Of a DNA stretch of 64,000 bases, positions 1 to 12,288 are shown piece by piece. This stretch comes from Paramarasmius palmivorus (lineage: Eukaryota > Basidiomycota > Agaricomycetes > Agaricales > Marasmiaceae), in the NCBI GenBank assembly GCA_037176845.1, contig JAYKXP010000046.1, forward strand, positions 62,001 through 126,000, written 5' to 3'. How positions within the stretch are numbered: the first letter of the stretch is position 1; every line of letters starts with the position of its first letter. Under the pieces are notes generated by a model that saw only the letters and a program-made list of their open reading frames with translations, was not told where the DNA came from and did not search any database. A program made the position numbers and the translations under genes.

Positions 1-179
1 ACCAACTCAGCTTTCCGCACTTGGTTCCGGTAATAAGACATCCCGCCGTAGTTGCGTCACCCTCGCAGCTCTAAGAAAAGAAAATGATTTCATCATCAGC
101 TTTGCGGCCCACTTTTACAACGGAAAAACGAACATACCGCCACCGCTTGAATAGTATCACCTACACAACGAGTCAGCTC

Positions 180-1504
180 ATTCGCACCGAAAAGCGAAAT
201 TACACTTACTATCACTCATATCATGGTTCAACCCATAAACAAGTGTACCACTATTCGTATCCCACACAAACGCACATCCTTCTGCACCACCAAACACCAC
301 ACCCTTGCCTTCCGCCGCAAACACCGCACCAAAAGCGCTAGATGAAAAGCTCTGGCCTTCTTTGGCATACGACCTCTCAACGTTGCCACGATTGTCCGCT
401 TCGACGGTAATCAAACGAGCAACAGAACCTTGCGTTATCAAAACCCGCGTTTTGGCGAGACTCGACCTCGCGTCGATGTGGGTGCTAGTAGTGGGCCAAG
501 CATATCCTTCCTTCATATCAAATGAAAGAACCTTCATTAAAAGCATCACGTACATTCGGTTCTTGAGAAACGATAGCGCACGTAACGTTCCATTTGGAAT
601 TTCGCAGGTCCATCTATCGAGGCAAGTGGCTTCTCAGCTAAAAAGGTCGAAGAAAAAAGGTACCAAAACGCACACGACACCGTCTTTTGTACCGCCTAGA
701 AGAGTCGAGCCCTCGTCTATGAACTTGAGACACGTAACGTTTGGTCTAATAATCGACCTCTGGGCTTGCCACGTCCCTGGGAGTAGGTAAAAACGCTCAA
801 TGAAAAGACCTCGGAAACGGAGGACGAAATTACACTTGCTTACCTTTGATCCATAACCAAACCTTCACGGATCGCTCGACCGATATCGCTATTCGGTCAC
901 TCGCATAGGCCATACAGAGACAATCATCCGAAGCCAGCGATCCCACAAGGGATCTATCCACTGCTTCTAGAACCTTTGGCGTAGTGCCACTGATTCTGAC
1001 CCTGTCGACGGCCAGGCGACCCTAAGCATCGACGCGAATTCAACGGGCCGAAGAATACTTACCGTCCGCACCCATTTACTCACAATGCCATCCTCTCCAA
1101 AGGATATCACACCCGCATCTTCCGATAGCCAACTAACACTAACAACAGGCACACGATGCGCAAGCCGTGCTAACTCGTGTTGTTGGCTATTACTCCATAC
1201 ACGGATCGTTCGGTCGGAACCTAAGTGAGCCGCCTTTCAGCCTCGAGACCCATATAGCAAAGCAAGTATACTTGCAATTCAACGCGAAAAGCGACCCATC
1301 CGAGCTAGGTTTGATCTCCTTGATACTCACATCGCAGTCTCCTATCAGAGAGACCGTGTGTGTACTATGGATAGAAGGCCAAGGATGAGTACGTCGCCTT
1401 TTGGTATTCAGCGGTTCAATTCGTTCCATGGCGTTCACGTCTCGTTTGGAGCCGCGACTGCCGCTGACTGTAACGGCCGGTCTGGGTGGTAAGGGGTGGT
1501 GCAT
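180..1504 (-). CDS. WD40-repeat protein, possibly continuing past the left edge
   Basis: Spliced minus-strand gene. Exons give beta-propeller-like segments. One around 1,190 reads GSDRTIRVWSN and is followed by a blade with VSVSWLSEDAGVISFG. Another around 850-950 contains RIAISVERSVKVWLW. The last clear exon (about 210-555) ends in GGAEGCAFVWDTNSGTLVYG, a typical WD repeat closing with a Trp-Asp pair. The N-terminal segment around 1,420-1,500 is basic (NTKRRR). WD40 propellers are protein-interaction scaffolds; nothing here shows the partner. The start is uncertain: Met codons near 1,504 or 1,425 are both possible, and the gene could be joined to the proline-rich reading frames upstream. The C-terminus is not resolved after an intron near 210. 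Confidence 0.6.
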
Positions 1505-1621
1505 GGGACCTACATGGGTGCGGACATTAGACGCGGAAAATCGACACGAGCGAGCTGTGAGCTACCTTGACTTCGAGCAGGTATTGAGGCGTTTGTCGCA
1601 GTAACTGGAAAACTATCAGAG

Positions 1622-4371
1622 CTATGGCGGCAAATTGGGGATGTGGTATACCTGGTGAGCTTGAAGAAACAACAGGAGAAGGCATTGCACCAGAGCGGGT
1701 TCCTTTGGAGAAGACAACTCGGGCTTAACTTGTCTGACTGCAGGTAAGTCTTTTGCACGAGATGCCGGAGATCGAGTAAGATCTATTGGAGTGGTAGCAG
1801 TACCAGAAATAGTAGAAGCGGCATTATTCTTATGAGCGACGGCTGTGGACATTCTTCAGTGAAAGGCACACCGCGATATACGGGACACGAACGTGATATT
1901 TTTTTCTGATCAGCTTCTTGAGTGGTAGAGTCATCTAAAAGTGACGGTTGGCAGTTGCCTTATACAGGCAGAGATACATCGCCAACATACCAGGTTTCTT
2001 ATCAGAGATTAAGTTTATAGGGGAATCGCAAGTATCTGAAGTGGGAGTTGGCTGTTCTGGCTTGGAATCAGTTGACGACTGTGTGAGAACTGAAAGGGTA
2101 TTTTCTAAAAACGGCTTCATTAGCACACCATATACGCACTCCTACTTCCTCTTGCGTACCTTTGGCAGGGACGAACCCGGGAAGCACATCGCCATTCAGC
2201 CGTCTCCACTTGGAGGCTGGCGGAGGTGGTGGCGGGGTAGCAGGAGGTGGCTCTTGAGGAGGCGGAGGACGTGATGAGGAAGCAGGTGGATCAGCTGGGG
2301 TGCTGGGGTGGTGGATCTGCGGGAGGCGGAGGCGGTGAAGGCGGTATGGGCTGTGATGATGGTGTTGTGGGCGGTGGACATGAAGGGGCTGGGCGTGATG
2401 GGGTTGGGATGACCTGTGGTCTAGCCACGTCAATTCCTGGTGTACTAGAGTCGGGGCTCACAGCGGTGCCCCGTTTGTTGGGCGCCCAAGAGCTCCCTAT
2501 GACCACCGGTTTCTTGTTCGTTAGACTCCTTGGGGCGAGTGGTACTGGCTTCGTCCTGAGGCTAGAAGGTTTGATTCCCAGGCTATTTAGATATGTACCG
2601 GCAGCTATGCTTGGGCCTTTTCCAAGTTTCTCGGCGGGAGCAGGTTGAGTATTATTGGAATGCTCAGGCGTAATCGCCTGATGTGAGGGTTCGATGCTGT
2701 TTCCGCCTCTTGCAGAAGCTCAAGTGAGATTTTACTACTCGAAGCAACAGCGTTGGGCGGTGTATCGAAACGGGTCGATTTGGGAGAAGGCTGTCTCTGA
2801 GCATCAACTGGGTCTGCAGTTGATGGAATCTCAGAGAGATCGAACGGAGAAGGATGATGGAGAGATAGGTCTTAGTTTGGGTGAGGACTGGCCCTGGGCT
2901 TTAGTCAAGTCCACTGTTTTGGGGACGTCGGAAAGGGCCCTATCGTCAGACGATACAACCTAGGAAACATTAGTAACATCATCAACCCCCTCTCAGAATC
3001 ACGTACCTTTGTGTCCTTGAATGTATCTTTACAGTACGACTGTCCAATAAACTCGGTGACATACCCAGCAGACACAAAAGGATTGAAACCGAGTTTCTTC
3101 CGATCACTAGATGAATCCCCTTCTTCAAGTTTCTCGGTGACAACCAGATCAGGTTTCGGACACGAGTCAGGCGACATCGACATTGACTTTGCGGAAATGG
3201 GTGAGGAAGCAATCAGTGCTGGTATGCTGTCGAGCTCTGAAAGCGGAGATAGTGGACTCTCTATCATGTCAGACTTTGCTTCCTCCTTCGGTTCACCTAC
3301 GAGTGAGGGCAGACACTCAAGAGAGGCAATCATAGCAGGTACAGATGTAGGTGAAAAGGCCGGTGAATCCAGTGGAGAGTCGTCGATATCCATTGGAGAT
3401 AGACTCGCTTCAGGGTCTTCCTAGCACTATGTCTCGGAATTATGATGGTTACTATCATATAGACACTCACAAGCTGCGCAGGACAGGATGTCATCTGCGT
3501 GTCCAACTTTAACTTGGGTCTCTCGGGGGGTACGATGTTGGCGTCTTTGAGTTGACATTTGAGTATTTCTGCAGGAGTTTCACACTTTGCGGAGGCGATT
3601 TCTATAGGTGTTTCAGGCTTTGGTACGATGTTTGAAGGTGTATGTGAAGGAGTGGGTTCTGTGGTGTCCAGTGGCTCCGTCTGAACTGACACTGACGTAT
3701 ATGTCGAAGTTGTTTGAGCACCAGTAGAAACATGAAGAGAATCAACTTCGCCTAGGAGCACCAGACATTCAGTAAACATTCATCTGTCATGATACAATAC
3801 TCACCAGGGGCCGGACTAGACTCTTCCTTCCTCGTCCATGTTTTCCTCATTTTCGGAGGAAGCGCAACCGGGGGTACGGGCGAACTCGACGGTATTTCTT
3901 CTTCTTCTTCGGCTACCTGAGTAGTGCTATCTTCCTCGTCAAAGCTGTTCTGTGTGTCAAGAATGTCTCCTTCCAACAAAATAGCCATATCCTTGAACTG
4001 GCCTTCCCCAACCGTCAAAAGAATCTCCTTTCCCGGCTTCACTTCAATCCGCTTGTTAGCAAAGAGACTGAAGTAACACTGCGCGATGCTTTCCCATTCT
4101 CATCTTCATCTTCCTCCAATTCGACGCGTCGTAAAATAACATGAGCCTTTTGAGTAGACCCATGAGGACGAAAGCGTAAAGGTCCTTTTACGCCAAGAAC
4201 AGATGAAGCAAGCTCAGGCTCCAGGTATCCGTCGCTCTCCGTGTCGCTGCTACCATCCATACAACCGAAAGGAGAAATGAGCCACTGTTGTGAAGGTCGA
4301 AAAGAAAGGGAACTGAGGTGACTGTCAAAGTCCAAAAAAGTTATATCACGTGTGACCAAGGTGCGCGACAC
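1622..4371 (-). CDS. Unrecognised low-complexity, proline-rich protein
   Basis: I do not recognise this gene. Minus-strand exons start around 4,371 (or at an internal Met near 4,261) with a short ordered part that includes GKEILLTVGEGQFKDMAILL (about 3,975-4,030). An acidic stretch follows, then long Ser/Pro/Glu-rich disordered exons, a polyproline tract (about 2,200-2,380) and a motif SKWRRLNGDVLPGFVP near 2,190. Acidic, Ser-rich and proline-rich composition without membrane segments suggests a nuclear or scaffold protein, but this is inference. Reading frame changes are bridged by plausible introns (for example 3,752-3,810) and possibly by an indel near 4,080 and another near 1,855. The end near 1,622 is a guess; the gene may end earlier. 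Confidence 0.45.
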
Positions 4372-4579
4372 GCCTAGAACGCGATTGGCCCTATCTTCAC
4401 ACGATCCTTGAGTTCGTCAACATCTTCGAAGTTCGTATATCACTTGTATTTACATGCTTTAGATGATAGAGCCTAATGAAAACAGAGTAGAAGGAGCGTG
4501 GATGTCCCGTACCATAAACGAGAACAAGTACAGAGAAAATATAGACAAAAAAAGCAAAATTCGCGGAACGACGAGGACT

Positions 4580-5987
4580 TTAGAACATCGTCTCTCTTGG
4601 TTCGTCGTCCTCGACCGATCTTCTCGAGAAATCAGAGCTAAAACCAAGTCTACCACTACCAAACGACCTTCCCGCCCAACTCTCTGACTCCGAATCCGAG
4701 AGACCAGCATCTGACCAGGGATCCTCATACTCCATATTAACCTCAGAGAAAAGATCCGTGACCGACGACGAACGTGAAAGTTGCGGCGATTCATGTCCGT
4801 GTGTACCAAGGAAGGACGAAGAAAAGTCGAGAGTGGGTAATACAAAACTGTCAGTGACTGAAGACTCCAACGGTGGAGTAGCTACAGCACTCTCTGGCAT
4901 CTCTGCCGAAATTCCAGACAGAACGGAAGATGCATCCGATAGGCATCATCATCTCTTCAGGCTGATACTGTTCTTCTTCCAACACACACCATCCGGTACC
5001 AGCCTCTCCAATCACACTCCTAACCTCTGCTATTGTCCAACCGACGAATTCAACTTTGAGAATGGTACAGACGCCTTCGAGGTCGGCGCGACTTGCGTAT
5101 GAGGTACAGTTAACGTTCCTGTCCCATACATTGGCCGCGTCCAACCTCGAAAACAATGATGATACCCGTAATGCGTGCAGCTCATGCCCATTGTGTATAG
5201 ACGCAGAGACGAGTATGGAAGAAGCGAAGAACGTCCGCCGTTCGGGTCAAGCGGGGTTCTGTTGGTGGGGGTAGGTGCAAGAGGAATGAGAAGGTATGTG
5301 GTGACTTTGGGGACAACTGGGGCAGCAAAGTACTCGTCCATCTCAGGAACGGATGGTTGAGTTTCTTGGGTATCGAGAGATGAACCCAGAGATGAGATGG
5401 TCAGCTTCGGCTTGATCATCTCCTTGGTCTTGCCCTTATTTTCGTCGGCCGCCTTTCTCTTCCTCATCGACTCCCTGCGGCCTTCATATCAACCTGCCAA
5501 TCTGCTTCGTAAAACGCACGTCCGGCAATGGGTACATTTCCACTAGGTTTTGGAATACCGAACGTCCAGAGTGGAAGTTTCTGGCTGTTCCAAGGCCGAC
5601 TTGAGCTACGGATCGAGATGCAAATGTTGGTGCTCGTGGGAAGTGGAGAGGTTGAATGGGTCTGGCTAGGGCATTACGAACGGGATAGGACAACCTCTCT
5701 TGAATTGTGCTCATGCGCCCTGGTCCTGCTCCCCGGATAGATTGAGCTACAGACGAGGAAACATGGGAAACTTGGCCAATCCCGGGAGTAGTGAGATGTC
5801 CAATGAAACGAGATACGAGTGTGCGTGTTTGAGAGATGATTCGTTTTGCTGCTGAATGGTTTGGGATATCTGCTGGTTTGACCCGCACATAGGCAGGTAT
5901 GTGAATAGATCTGGCAGCACTGAGGCCGCCAGCCTTCACATTAGGCACGCGAGGTAAACCCCGCGCACCATGCGACGCTAGTTGCAT
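4580..5987 (-). CDS. Conserved basidiomycete protein with mitochondrial-like N-terminus, frame broken several times
   Basis: The protein begins MQLASHGARGLPRVPNVKAG, rich in Arg/Ser/Ala and poor in acids, as in mitochondrial presequences. Four consecutive reading-frame segments then continue each other in sense. HSGRSVFQNLVE is followed by NVPIAGRAFYEADWQVDMKA, then by MRKRKAADENKGKTKEMIKP, then by HALRVSSLFSRLDAANVWDR and VEFVGWTIAEVRSVIGEAGT, then by DASSVLSGISAEMPESAVAT, and it ends in an acidic Ser-rich tail with DLFSEVNMEYEDPWSDAG. No convincing GT...AG introns sit at most of the joins (about 5,548, 5,468, 5,185 and 4,935), so single-base indels are likely. From memory the arrangement resembles a family seen widely in Agaricomycetes with no known function. 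Whether this copy is intact depends on whether the indels are real. Confidence 0.6.
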
Positions 5988-6426
5988 CGCGAGTAAGGGC
6001 TATTGCTGCTCTGTTCGTTTGGTGTCCCGAGTTCAGCTAGAGCAGTGGTGGTGGTTGGGAGTTGAGAATGTAATGTGGTGTGCAAGTGGAAACTTGACGA
6101 AAAGCAGTGTGCCGGTCAAATGCCGGTGCCGAAGGACTGCGTAGACGCTGGAGCAATGCTGGAGTCTTCGTAATATGGCTGACACATTCACTGCAATCTA
6201 ACTCCAACCACTGCACATAGAGCAGCTTCTCAAACTCAACTTCAATACCGCCAGAGGGCGTAAATGAGCCCAAAGATCGAAATAGCGGCAGTCCTTTGCT
6301 TGTCTACATACGCCGTACCAACTTGCCGTCCCAAATAATGTTGAATTATGATTCTGTGTCCCATTTTACATGAAAAGCAGCTAAACAGAAAGAAAAAAGG
6401 TGCGAAATTCCAGTGATGCTGTTAGT

Positions 6427-8068
6427 TCATTGAAATGAATGAAGTCCCTGGCTGATCTTATATTGTTTTCTACTCCACGGAGGAGTAGGAAGACTCCGTA
6501 CGGTACGAGAACTTGAAGGCTCTGACGAATTGACCGCCAATGAGCCCTGGGCCCATGCTTCGTTGTATTCAGGCGGCAGGAAGGCAGGTCCAGCATCATT
6601 CTCCCGTAGCGGTACACTGGCAGGAGCTGGAGTCAACTGTCTGAATTCTGGGGCGTTGCCAGTGCTCCGCGTCACTGTGTCATTCAATCTATACGAGTTT
6701 GAATGAGACATGTCTATAGTAAGACTCGGATTTCTGTAGCCTACCTTCGGCGCCGCCATATAAAATATACAGCTAGTAATACAGCGACGGCTGCAAACAA
6801 AACACTGACCTGTTATAAACGCGATTAGTCAATCGTAACGTATAGAATCGAAAGACACTCGCCACAATACCAGCAATGGGACCTGTACCGAGACCTCCAG
6901 AAGACGAAGGCTTTATACGCCGTTGTTGGACTATCAGAAGATGATGCTCCCGAAGACCTTCGAGGGTTCTCGGTCCTCTGTGGACAGTACTGAGTACTGA
7001 GTACCTCCACAGTCCAGATGTAGAAGGAAACCCACCCATCGATCAACTGCAGTGTATGAAAGCTCATGTAATTATTTTCCCCAATTCCTTCAATCACAAT
7101 CTCAACCTGATACTCCTGATCCCGTTCCAGTCCACTTTCCCAATGCAGAATCTGTCCGAAATCCAACACGGTAGAAAAATCGTTGTATCGAGTCGTTTTC
7201 GACGATTCACCATTGAGCCCTGGTCTCAAGGTGACAATTTTCCATTGATGCTCAATATATACGACTCCATAGATGAAGAACGCCGACGTTTGATTGACTT
7301 TGAATACAAGGCCACCTCCAGGGCATGAGGCGGTCATTTGCCGAGGGACCGGCTCTGGTGATCCTCTGGCTGGGTATACTGCGAGAGGACAATTCTGCGA
7401 CATGCGGTAGACAGTTGACAAGACTTGAGCATACCTGACCCAATGAACCTTCCATGAACCACTGGTCACAACCTTCGCCAGACGGAGCTGGATTAAAGGT
7501 GAAAAAACGCGTCGTTCCGCCTCTCGTCGTTGCCACTTTTGGTGACTGTATAAATCGTGTTTCGATAAGGCTGGAATGAACCCCTATGAAAGACACAAAG
7601 TATTAGATGTGCTACTAGTCAAAATCGTCCACGTACCCTTGGTACCCGACACCAATCGTCAACACTGCATGTTGAAACTCTACTTGTGTCCCATCAACCA
7701 TAGCTAATCTGGCAGTGTGGCTCCCATACGAGAGATCAGTCTTGGATCCTAACAAGCCTCCCCGTGGGACCGTGGCAAAACTAGCCTCGTAGACATCGAC
7801 ACCGTCTATGGATATCGTGTACGACGCCGAAGTCGCACTCCCATAAATATAGAATGCCGTACCTACGAAGCTAAACTCCATACTCGCTCCGGCCATAGAT
7901 GTTCTGTGAGAATCGACCCCCACGCCTGTTGGCCCATAGCTTGTTGATATGATTCCGGCGCTGTATGTAACATTCCAGCCTTGGCTCGTAGTAGTGTCTC
8001 TAGGAAGGAGAGTATAAGATGGAAGCAATTTGGGAAGGAAGGGTCACATTGTAAGGAGTGGGTTCCAT
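6427..8068 (-). CDS. Single-pass membrane glycoprotein with two extracellular beta-rich domains
   Basis: The first domain contains AFYIYGSATSASYTISIDGV and the second FFIYGVVYIEHQWKIVTLRP, two similar beta-sandwich-like repeats that each carry the F(Y/F)IYG pattern. A Ser/Gly-rich juxtamembrane stretch leads to SGGLGTGPIAGIVASVF, the start of a transmembrane helix that continues across an intron near 6,780-6,840. The cytoplasmic tail is Pro/Ser-rich and ends KISQGLHSFQ. This layout (tandem ligand-binding-like domains, one helix, disordered tail) is common among uncharacterised Agaricomycete surface proteins; the ligand is unknown. I chose the Met at 8,068 because MEPTPYNVTLPSQ leads into the first domain. 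A frame break near 8,010 must be bridged (SPS to RDTTTSQGWN). No convincing signal peptide is visible at this start. Confidence 0.7.
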
Positions 8069-8564
8069 GGAGGCAGACGACAACAACAACATCGACAACA
8101 ACGTCGACCATCATCTGGTTATTGTTGCTTTACAGCCTTCATCAAGCCTCAGGCACGCAGTATCGTCGACAGTACATACCGCCTGGTGAGGTCTCAGTCA
8201 ATCTCAATCGCACCCTTATCACAAAAATGAACGAAATAATTGTTCACGGCATCAAACGACCCACCATCGTCGTCAACACATCCTAGTCGCCCATGTCTTC
8301 GTCGTGCTTGTCTGTGTATGAAACTGTACCTGAGGGAAGAGGTCGCATGTAACGCCAAGAGTTCTGGAGAAGGGCAAGGAGGTCAAGTGTGGATGATGCA
8401 AACGTCATCTTCGCCTGGATTGGCGGTCTCGGGACACCTGTGACATAGCAGTCCTTGAGTGGCTATAGACACTCAACCTGCTGGTTCGGGTGATGTAGAA
8501 TACTGCTCACCGTCAATTCCGGGCGGTCAAATGATCGTGTATAAAGATGCTTCAAAACTTGTGT
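8069..8564. other. Intergenic, nothing recognised
   Basis: About 500 bases between the start of the membrane glycoprotein and the end of POP7. It includes CAA/CAC-type microsatellite-like sequence near 8,085-8,110 (repeated ACAACA). No gene, RNA or repeat family recognised. Confidence 0.5.
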
Positions 8565-9341
8565 TCATACCATCTCTATATCTACCTGCTCAGGTTCTTG
8601 TAAGACAACCATCTCGTCAGGCTCTGTGGATCCTCCTTCTTTCCTCTTCCGTTTCTTGTTCTCTTTCCGCTGTTTCGAGTCCACTCTGGGTCCTGTGCTC
8701 CCTAAACCTCCTCCACAAATCCTGATCGTTATCCGTAGAGTCGATTTCGACCTGGTTTGATACGTTATGTCTTCATCTTCATCCTCTGGAATGATCTCAT
8801 CCATGACCTCTGTGGTGCCGGTCAGCATCTCCGTGACAATGTCGCTACATGCATACGGCAAAATAGGTGGCAATGCACATGCAAGTTGCATGAGAAGAGG
8901 TATCGCTGCACCCATAGCGCTCAGATGTATTTCCTTGAATCTGGACGTGTATTTAAGTCAAATTGAACAAAAAAGGAAAGACGACGAGGGAGATAGTCAC
9001 CCGTCCTTAAGAACAAGGTTTTTACACCGTTGCATGTACGCGCCCAACGACGTCTTACGCGTCAAGCATATAAAGTTCTTTCCTTCCTTATGAGCTGATC
9101 GAGGCCCCGTCGCTGAATCTGCCGTCGACACTGTCGGAAACGGTCGCGGTGGTACCAGTTTCTTGACATGGCGTTTTGGCTTTGACTCGACCGATCTTGT
9201 CGATTTTTCTGGAGATTTTGGGTTGGGATCCGGTACCGACTGTGCTTTAGAAGATGCTTGTGCTGGTACAGCCTGCACGGATCCATCTTCAGAGCTAAAT
9301 TTGAGTCTTTTGGGAGCGGGACCGTTGGCGGACCCGGACAT
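8565..9341 (-). CDS. POP7: RNase P/RNase MRP subunit POP7 (Rpp20)
   Basis: Two exons, 9,341-9,001 and 8,940-8,565, joined through a GT...AG intron at 9,000-8,941. Together they make 717 coding bases (238 residues) in one frame. The Alba-like core is clear: KNFICLTRKTSLGAYMQRCK, then FKEIHLSAMGAAIPLLMQLA and VTEMLTGTTEVMDEIIPEDE, followed by TRSKSTLRITIRI. POP7 pairs with POP6/Rpp25 on the P3 stem of RNase P and MRP RNA and takes part in tRNA 5' maturation and rRNA processing in the nucleolus. The N-terminal 75 residues are disordered and Lys/Pro/Ser-rich, and the C-terminal tail is basic (KQRKENKKRKRKEGG). It is transcribed divergently from SUP45, with 170 bases between the start codons. The frame is intact here. 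Confidence 0.9.
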
Positions 9342-9511
9342 GGTGGTAGGAGTGAGATCAGAACACGTGCCACTACTATAAGTAGCAACGAAAATTTAAA
9401 GAGCGCAAGTTTCCCTTTCCCCTCAAGCTCCCTTTGCCTTTGGGCTTTTTCTCTTCCTTCCCCTCATTTCCCCCTGTATTTTCTCCGGAATCGCGGAGAG
9501 CGTTCGTCAAA
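9342..9511. promoter_or_regulatory. Shared divergent promoter of POP7 and SUP45 with pyrimidine-rich tract
   Basis: The 170 bases between the two start codons must carry both promoters. On the plus strand, positions about 9,408-9,487 are strongly C/T-rich up to the eRF1 start, a feature often seen just upstream of the transcript start in highly expressed fungal genes. No TATA box is evident. Confidence 0.5.
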
Positions 9512-11094
9512 ATGAGTCAACAGCCAGATGTTGCGGAGCAGAACATTCAGATGTGGAAGGTCAAGAAACTAATCAAGAGTCTTGACTCTGCTCGAGGGTG
9601 AGTAACGCTAGCCATCGTAGCTGAAAAGATTCTGATCTTTTGTAGAGCTGGTACTTCGATGATTAGTCTTATTCTTCCGCCAAAGGTGTGTCTCGATGGT
9701 CTTACAGGTCACCATCAGTTCTGAAACGATTTGAAGGATCAAATTTCTCGAGCATCAGCCATGTTGACGCAGGAATACGGAACAGCATCCAACATCAAGT
9801 CTCGAGTCAATCGTCTTTCAGTGCTGGCAGCCATTACCAGTACTCAGCAGCGTCTCAAACTCTACAATCGAGTTCCGCCAAACGGTCTCGTGCTTGTTCG
9901 TAGGCACGATCTTGACTGATGAAGGAAAGGAAAAGAAAGTATCTTTTGATTTCGAGCCGCACAAGCCTATCAACACGTACGCCTTTAGTCGTCTCGTTCT
10001 CTGAAACCATAGCGCTCATCGATTTGTCGTTTTAGTTCACTCTACCTTTGTGACAACAAGTTCCACACAGAGGCCCTTTCCGAACTCCTTGAATCAGATT
10101 CCAAGTTCGGCTTCATCGTCATGGACGGTAACGGTACCTTGTTCGGTACTCTCGCAGGCAACACCCGTGAAGTCATCCACAAATTCACCGTCGATCTCCC
10201 CAAAAAACACGGTCGTGGTGGACAGTCTGCCCTTCGTTTCTCTCGTCTTCGAGACGAAAAGCGACACAATTACGTCCGCAAGGTCGCGGAATTGGCCGTG
10301 CAGCACTTTATTACAAACGATAAAGTTAACGTCAGCGGCCTCGTGTTGGCTGGTTCTGCGGATTTCAAGACAGAACTCAGCCAGAGTGACATGTTTGACC
10401 AGCGTTTGGCCGCAAAGGTCATCAAAGTCGTCGATGTCAGTTATGGAGGCGAGAATGGTTTCAACCAAGTATGTCGCACTTTTTGTGTCTTGTATCGATT
10501 CCTTACGTCTATTGTATCCTTAGGCCATTGAACTAGCTGCCGAGTCGCTTTCCAACGTCAAGTTCGTTCAGGAGAAGAAGCTCATTCAGAGGTACTTCGA
10601 CGAAATTAGCCAGGACACTGGCAAATACTGCTTCGGTATCGACGACACTCTCAAAGCGCTTGAGCTTGGTGCCGTCGAGACCCTCATTGTCTGGGAAAAC
10701 CTCGACATCACTAGATATGTTCTCCGCAATGCTGCGGGAGGTACGTTCATACATCGGTACATCCATCCTCATTACTAACATCTGAACAGAGGAAGTCATC
10801 GTCTACGCAAACAAGGAACAAGAGAAAGATCGCGAAAAGTTCATAGACAAATCCACCGGTCTGGAGATGGAGCGCGCAGACGAACCTCAATCACTTCTCG
10901 AATGGTTCGCCGAGAAGTATAAAGAATTCGGTGCCAACCTCGAATTTGTCACCAACCGATCTCAGGAGGGTGCCCAGTTCGTCAAGGGCTTTGGTGGTAT
11001 CGGTGGGCTTCTCCGATACAAGGTTGACTTCTCCACTATGGCCTCCATTGACGAAGAAGAAGACGAGTTCTTCTCTGACGATGAAGACATTTGA
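9512..11094 (+). CDS. SUP45: Eukaryotic peptide chain release factor 1 (eRF1)
   Basis: Recognises all three stop codons in the ribosomal A site and triggers peptidyl-tRNA hydrolysis with eRF3. Six exons: 9,512-9,597, 9,646-9,685, 9,737-9,976, 10,036-10,468, 10,524-10,740 and 10,790-11,094. All three hallmark motifs are present: NIKS (residues about 61-64), YLCDNKF (stop-codon recognition, near residue 125) and GGQ in [13 protein letters not shown] (hydrolysis). The protein ends in the acidic tail [13 protein letters not shown], usual for the family. One oddity: in exon 3 the frame breaks at about 9,892. NGLVL should run into [14 protein letters not shown], but one base too many (CTTG before TTC) moves the reading into two consecutive TGA codons. 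Since eRF1 is essential, an assembly indel is the likely cause. Identity is certain. Confidence 0.97.
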
Positions 11095-12288
11095 CGGTTT
11101 TGCCGGCTCTCCGGAGCCCCGTCCCTCGATGGCACGTCGGGCGGGGCCTTTGGCGGTGGTTGGGAGTTTGAGCGATCCGGTAGTGGTGGTGTGTTAGGAT
11201 GTGTCCCTTCCATCGGTGGTGGTGAAGGTGTGACTGTTGGTGGGCTCGATGTTTTCCGGCCTGTGAAGTTCGTATTCTAAATGAAACATTCAAAGTCGTC
11301 GTTTCAAAGTACGTGTCTTCTTCGAGTGGTTCTGGCAGTGTCTGACTGGACCCTTTTGACAGACATCGATCATGTTAATGTATTCAGTCTGTACCCTCCA
11401 GTTGCCCTGTTCTTTTTGTAAAGTTATTACCCAGATATCTCCTGTAGTTGATATTCAACGATGATCGCCTATCGATGTGCCAGCAGTACATACTGATTCA
11501 CTGTTCAGCAAGGACATGTCCTTCATCCATATTGAAAACAAAATGATTGTGTACATGAGTCAGTTCTGAGTTCCCGAACGACTGTCTTTGTACATGGGAC
11601 GGCCTACCTGGCGGTATGTCCCGACTGCAACGAATCACGATAACAGCACCAAATCACGTCACGCAAATTTACTGTTTACTCCAACGACCATCAGCATCTT
11701 CTGTGCGCGTTAACGCCAGGCTGGCTTGTCGCTGTCAGTGGTCAGAAATGTTCTCAGACTGACTTCAGATTGCCTATCTTCATAAATCTCTGTCAACGTC
11801 ACACGCTATGGGGCATCGATTCCCGAACAAACACCGAAGGAGCGGTTTCGTTGAGAAAGTATGGCGGCGTGCTATGATTAGAGGGAAATGATGATACCTT
11901 GCTTTCTGTGTGAGTGTGCCTGCTTCTATCTGGTACAGTTTTTGACTTTAAGCTAGCTTGGGTGATGGACATCTATATCAGATAGAAAGCAGCCATTAAT
12001 TATAATGCTGGCTCATTCCTGTATCCGTTCTTACCTATGAGAATCGACGCCTCTCCTTGGAAAGCCCAGCCAGCTCACTCAGTCCATTGCCATTCGAGCT
12101 CAAGCCGTTAGCAGGAGTCTCTTCCTGGACCATTGCTCGTATGACAGTTCGACTTCTTTGATTGTGGGTTTATCTATCCATCACCGAGCAAATGTGATGA
12201 AAACAACGCCAAAACCGTTAGTATCATGATATTACTCTTCTAGTACAAATACCTGATGTCTCCAGACCCTTTCTTTACCGTTGTAGCC
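11095..12288. other. Intergenic, nothing recognised
   Basis: About 1.2 kb between SUP45 and the seven-helix protein. It holds the SUP45 3' region (GGTGGT-rich near 11,140-11,230) and the promoter of the next gene. No ORF with family features, tRNA or repeat recognised. Confidence 0.5.

Noticed and set aside
3975..4371. Possible SET domain in the N-terminal part of the proline-rich protein
   Set aside because: The strand LFANKRIEVKPGKEILLTVG faintly resembles part of a SET domain, but no NH-x-C or G-E-Y motifs were found.
6037..6273. Minus-strand frame of 78 residues upstream of the mitochondrial-like protein
   Set aside because: Could be a 5' exon, but it ends in stop codons before the start used and no splice join was convincing; more likely leader sequence.
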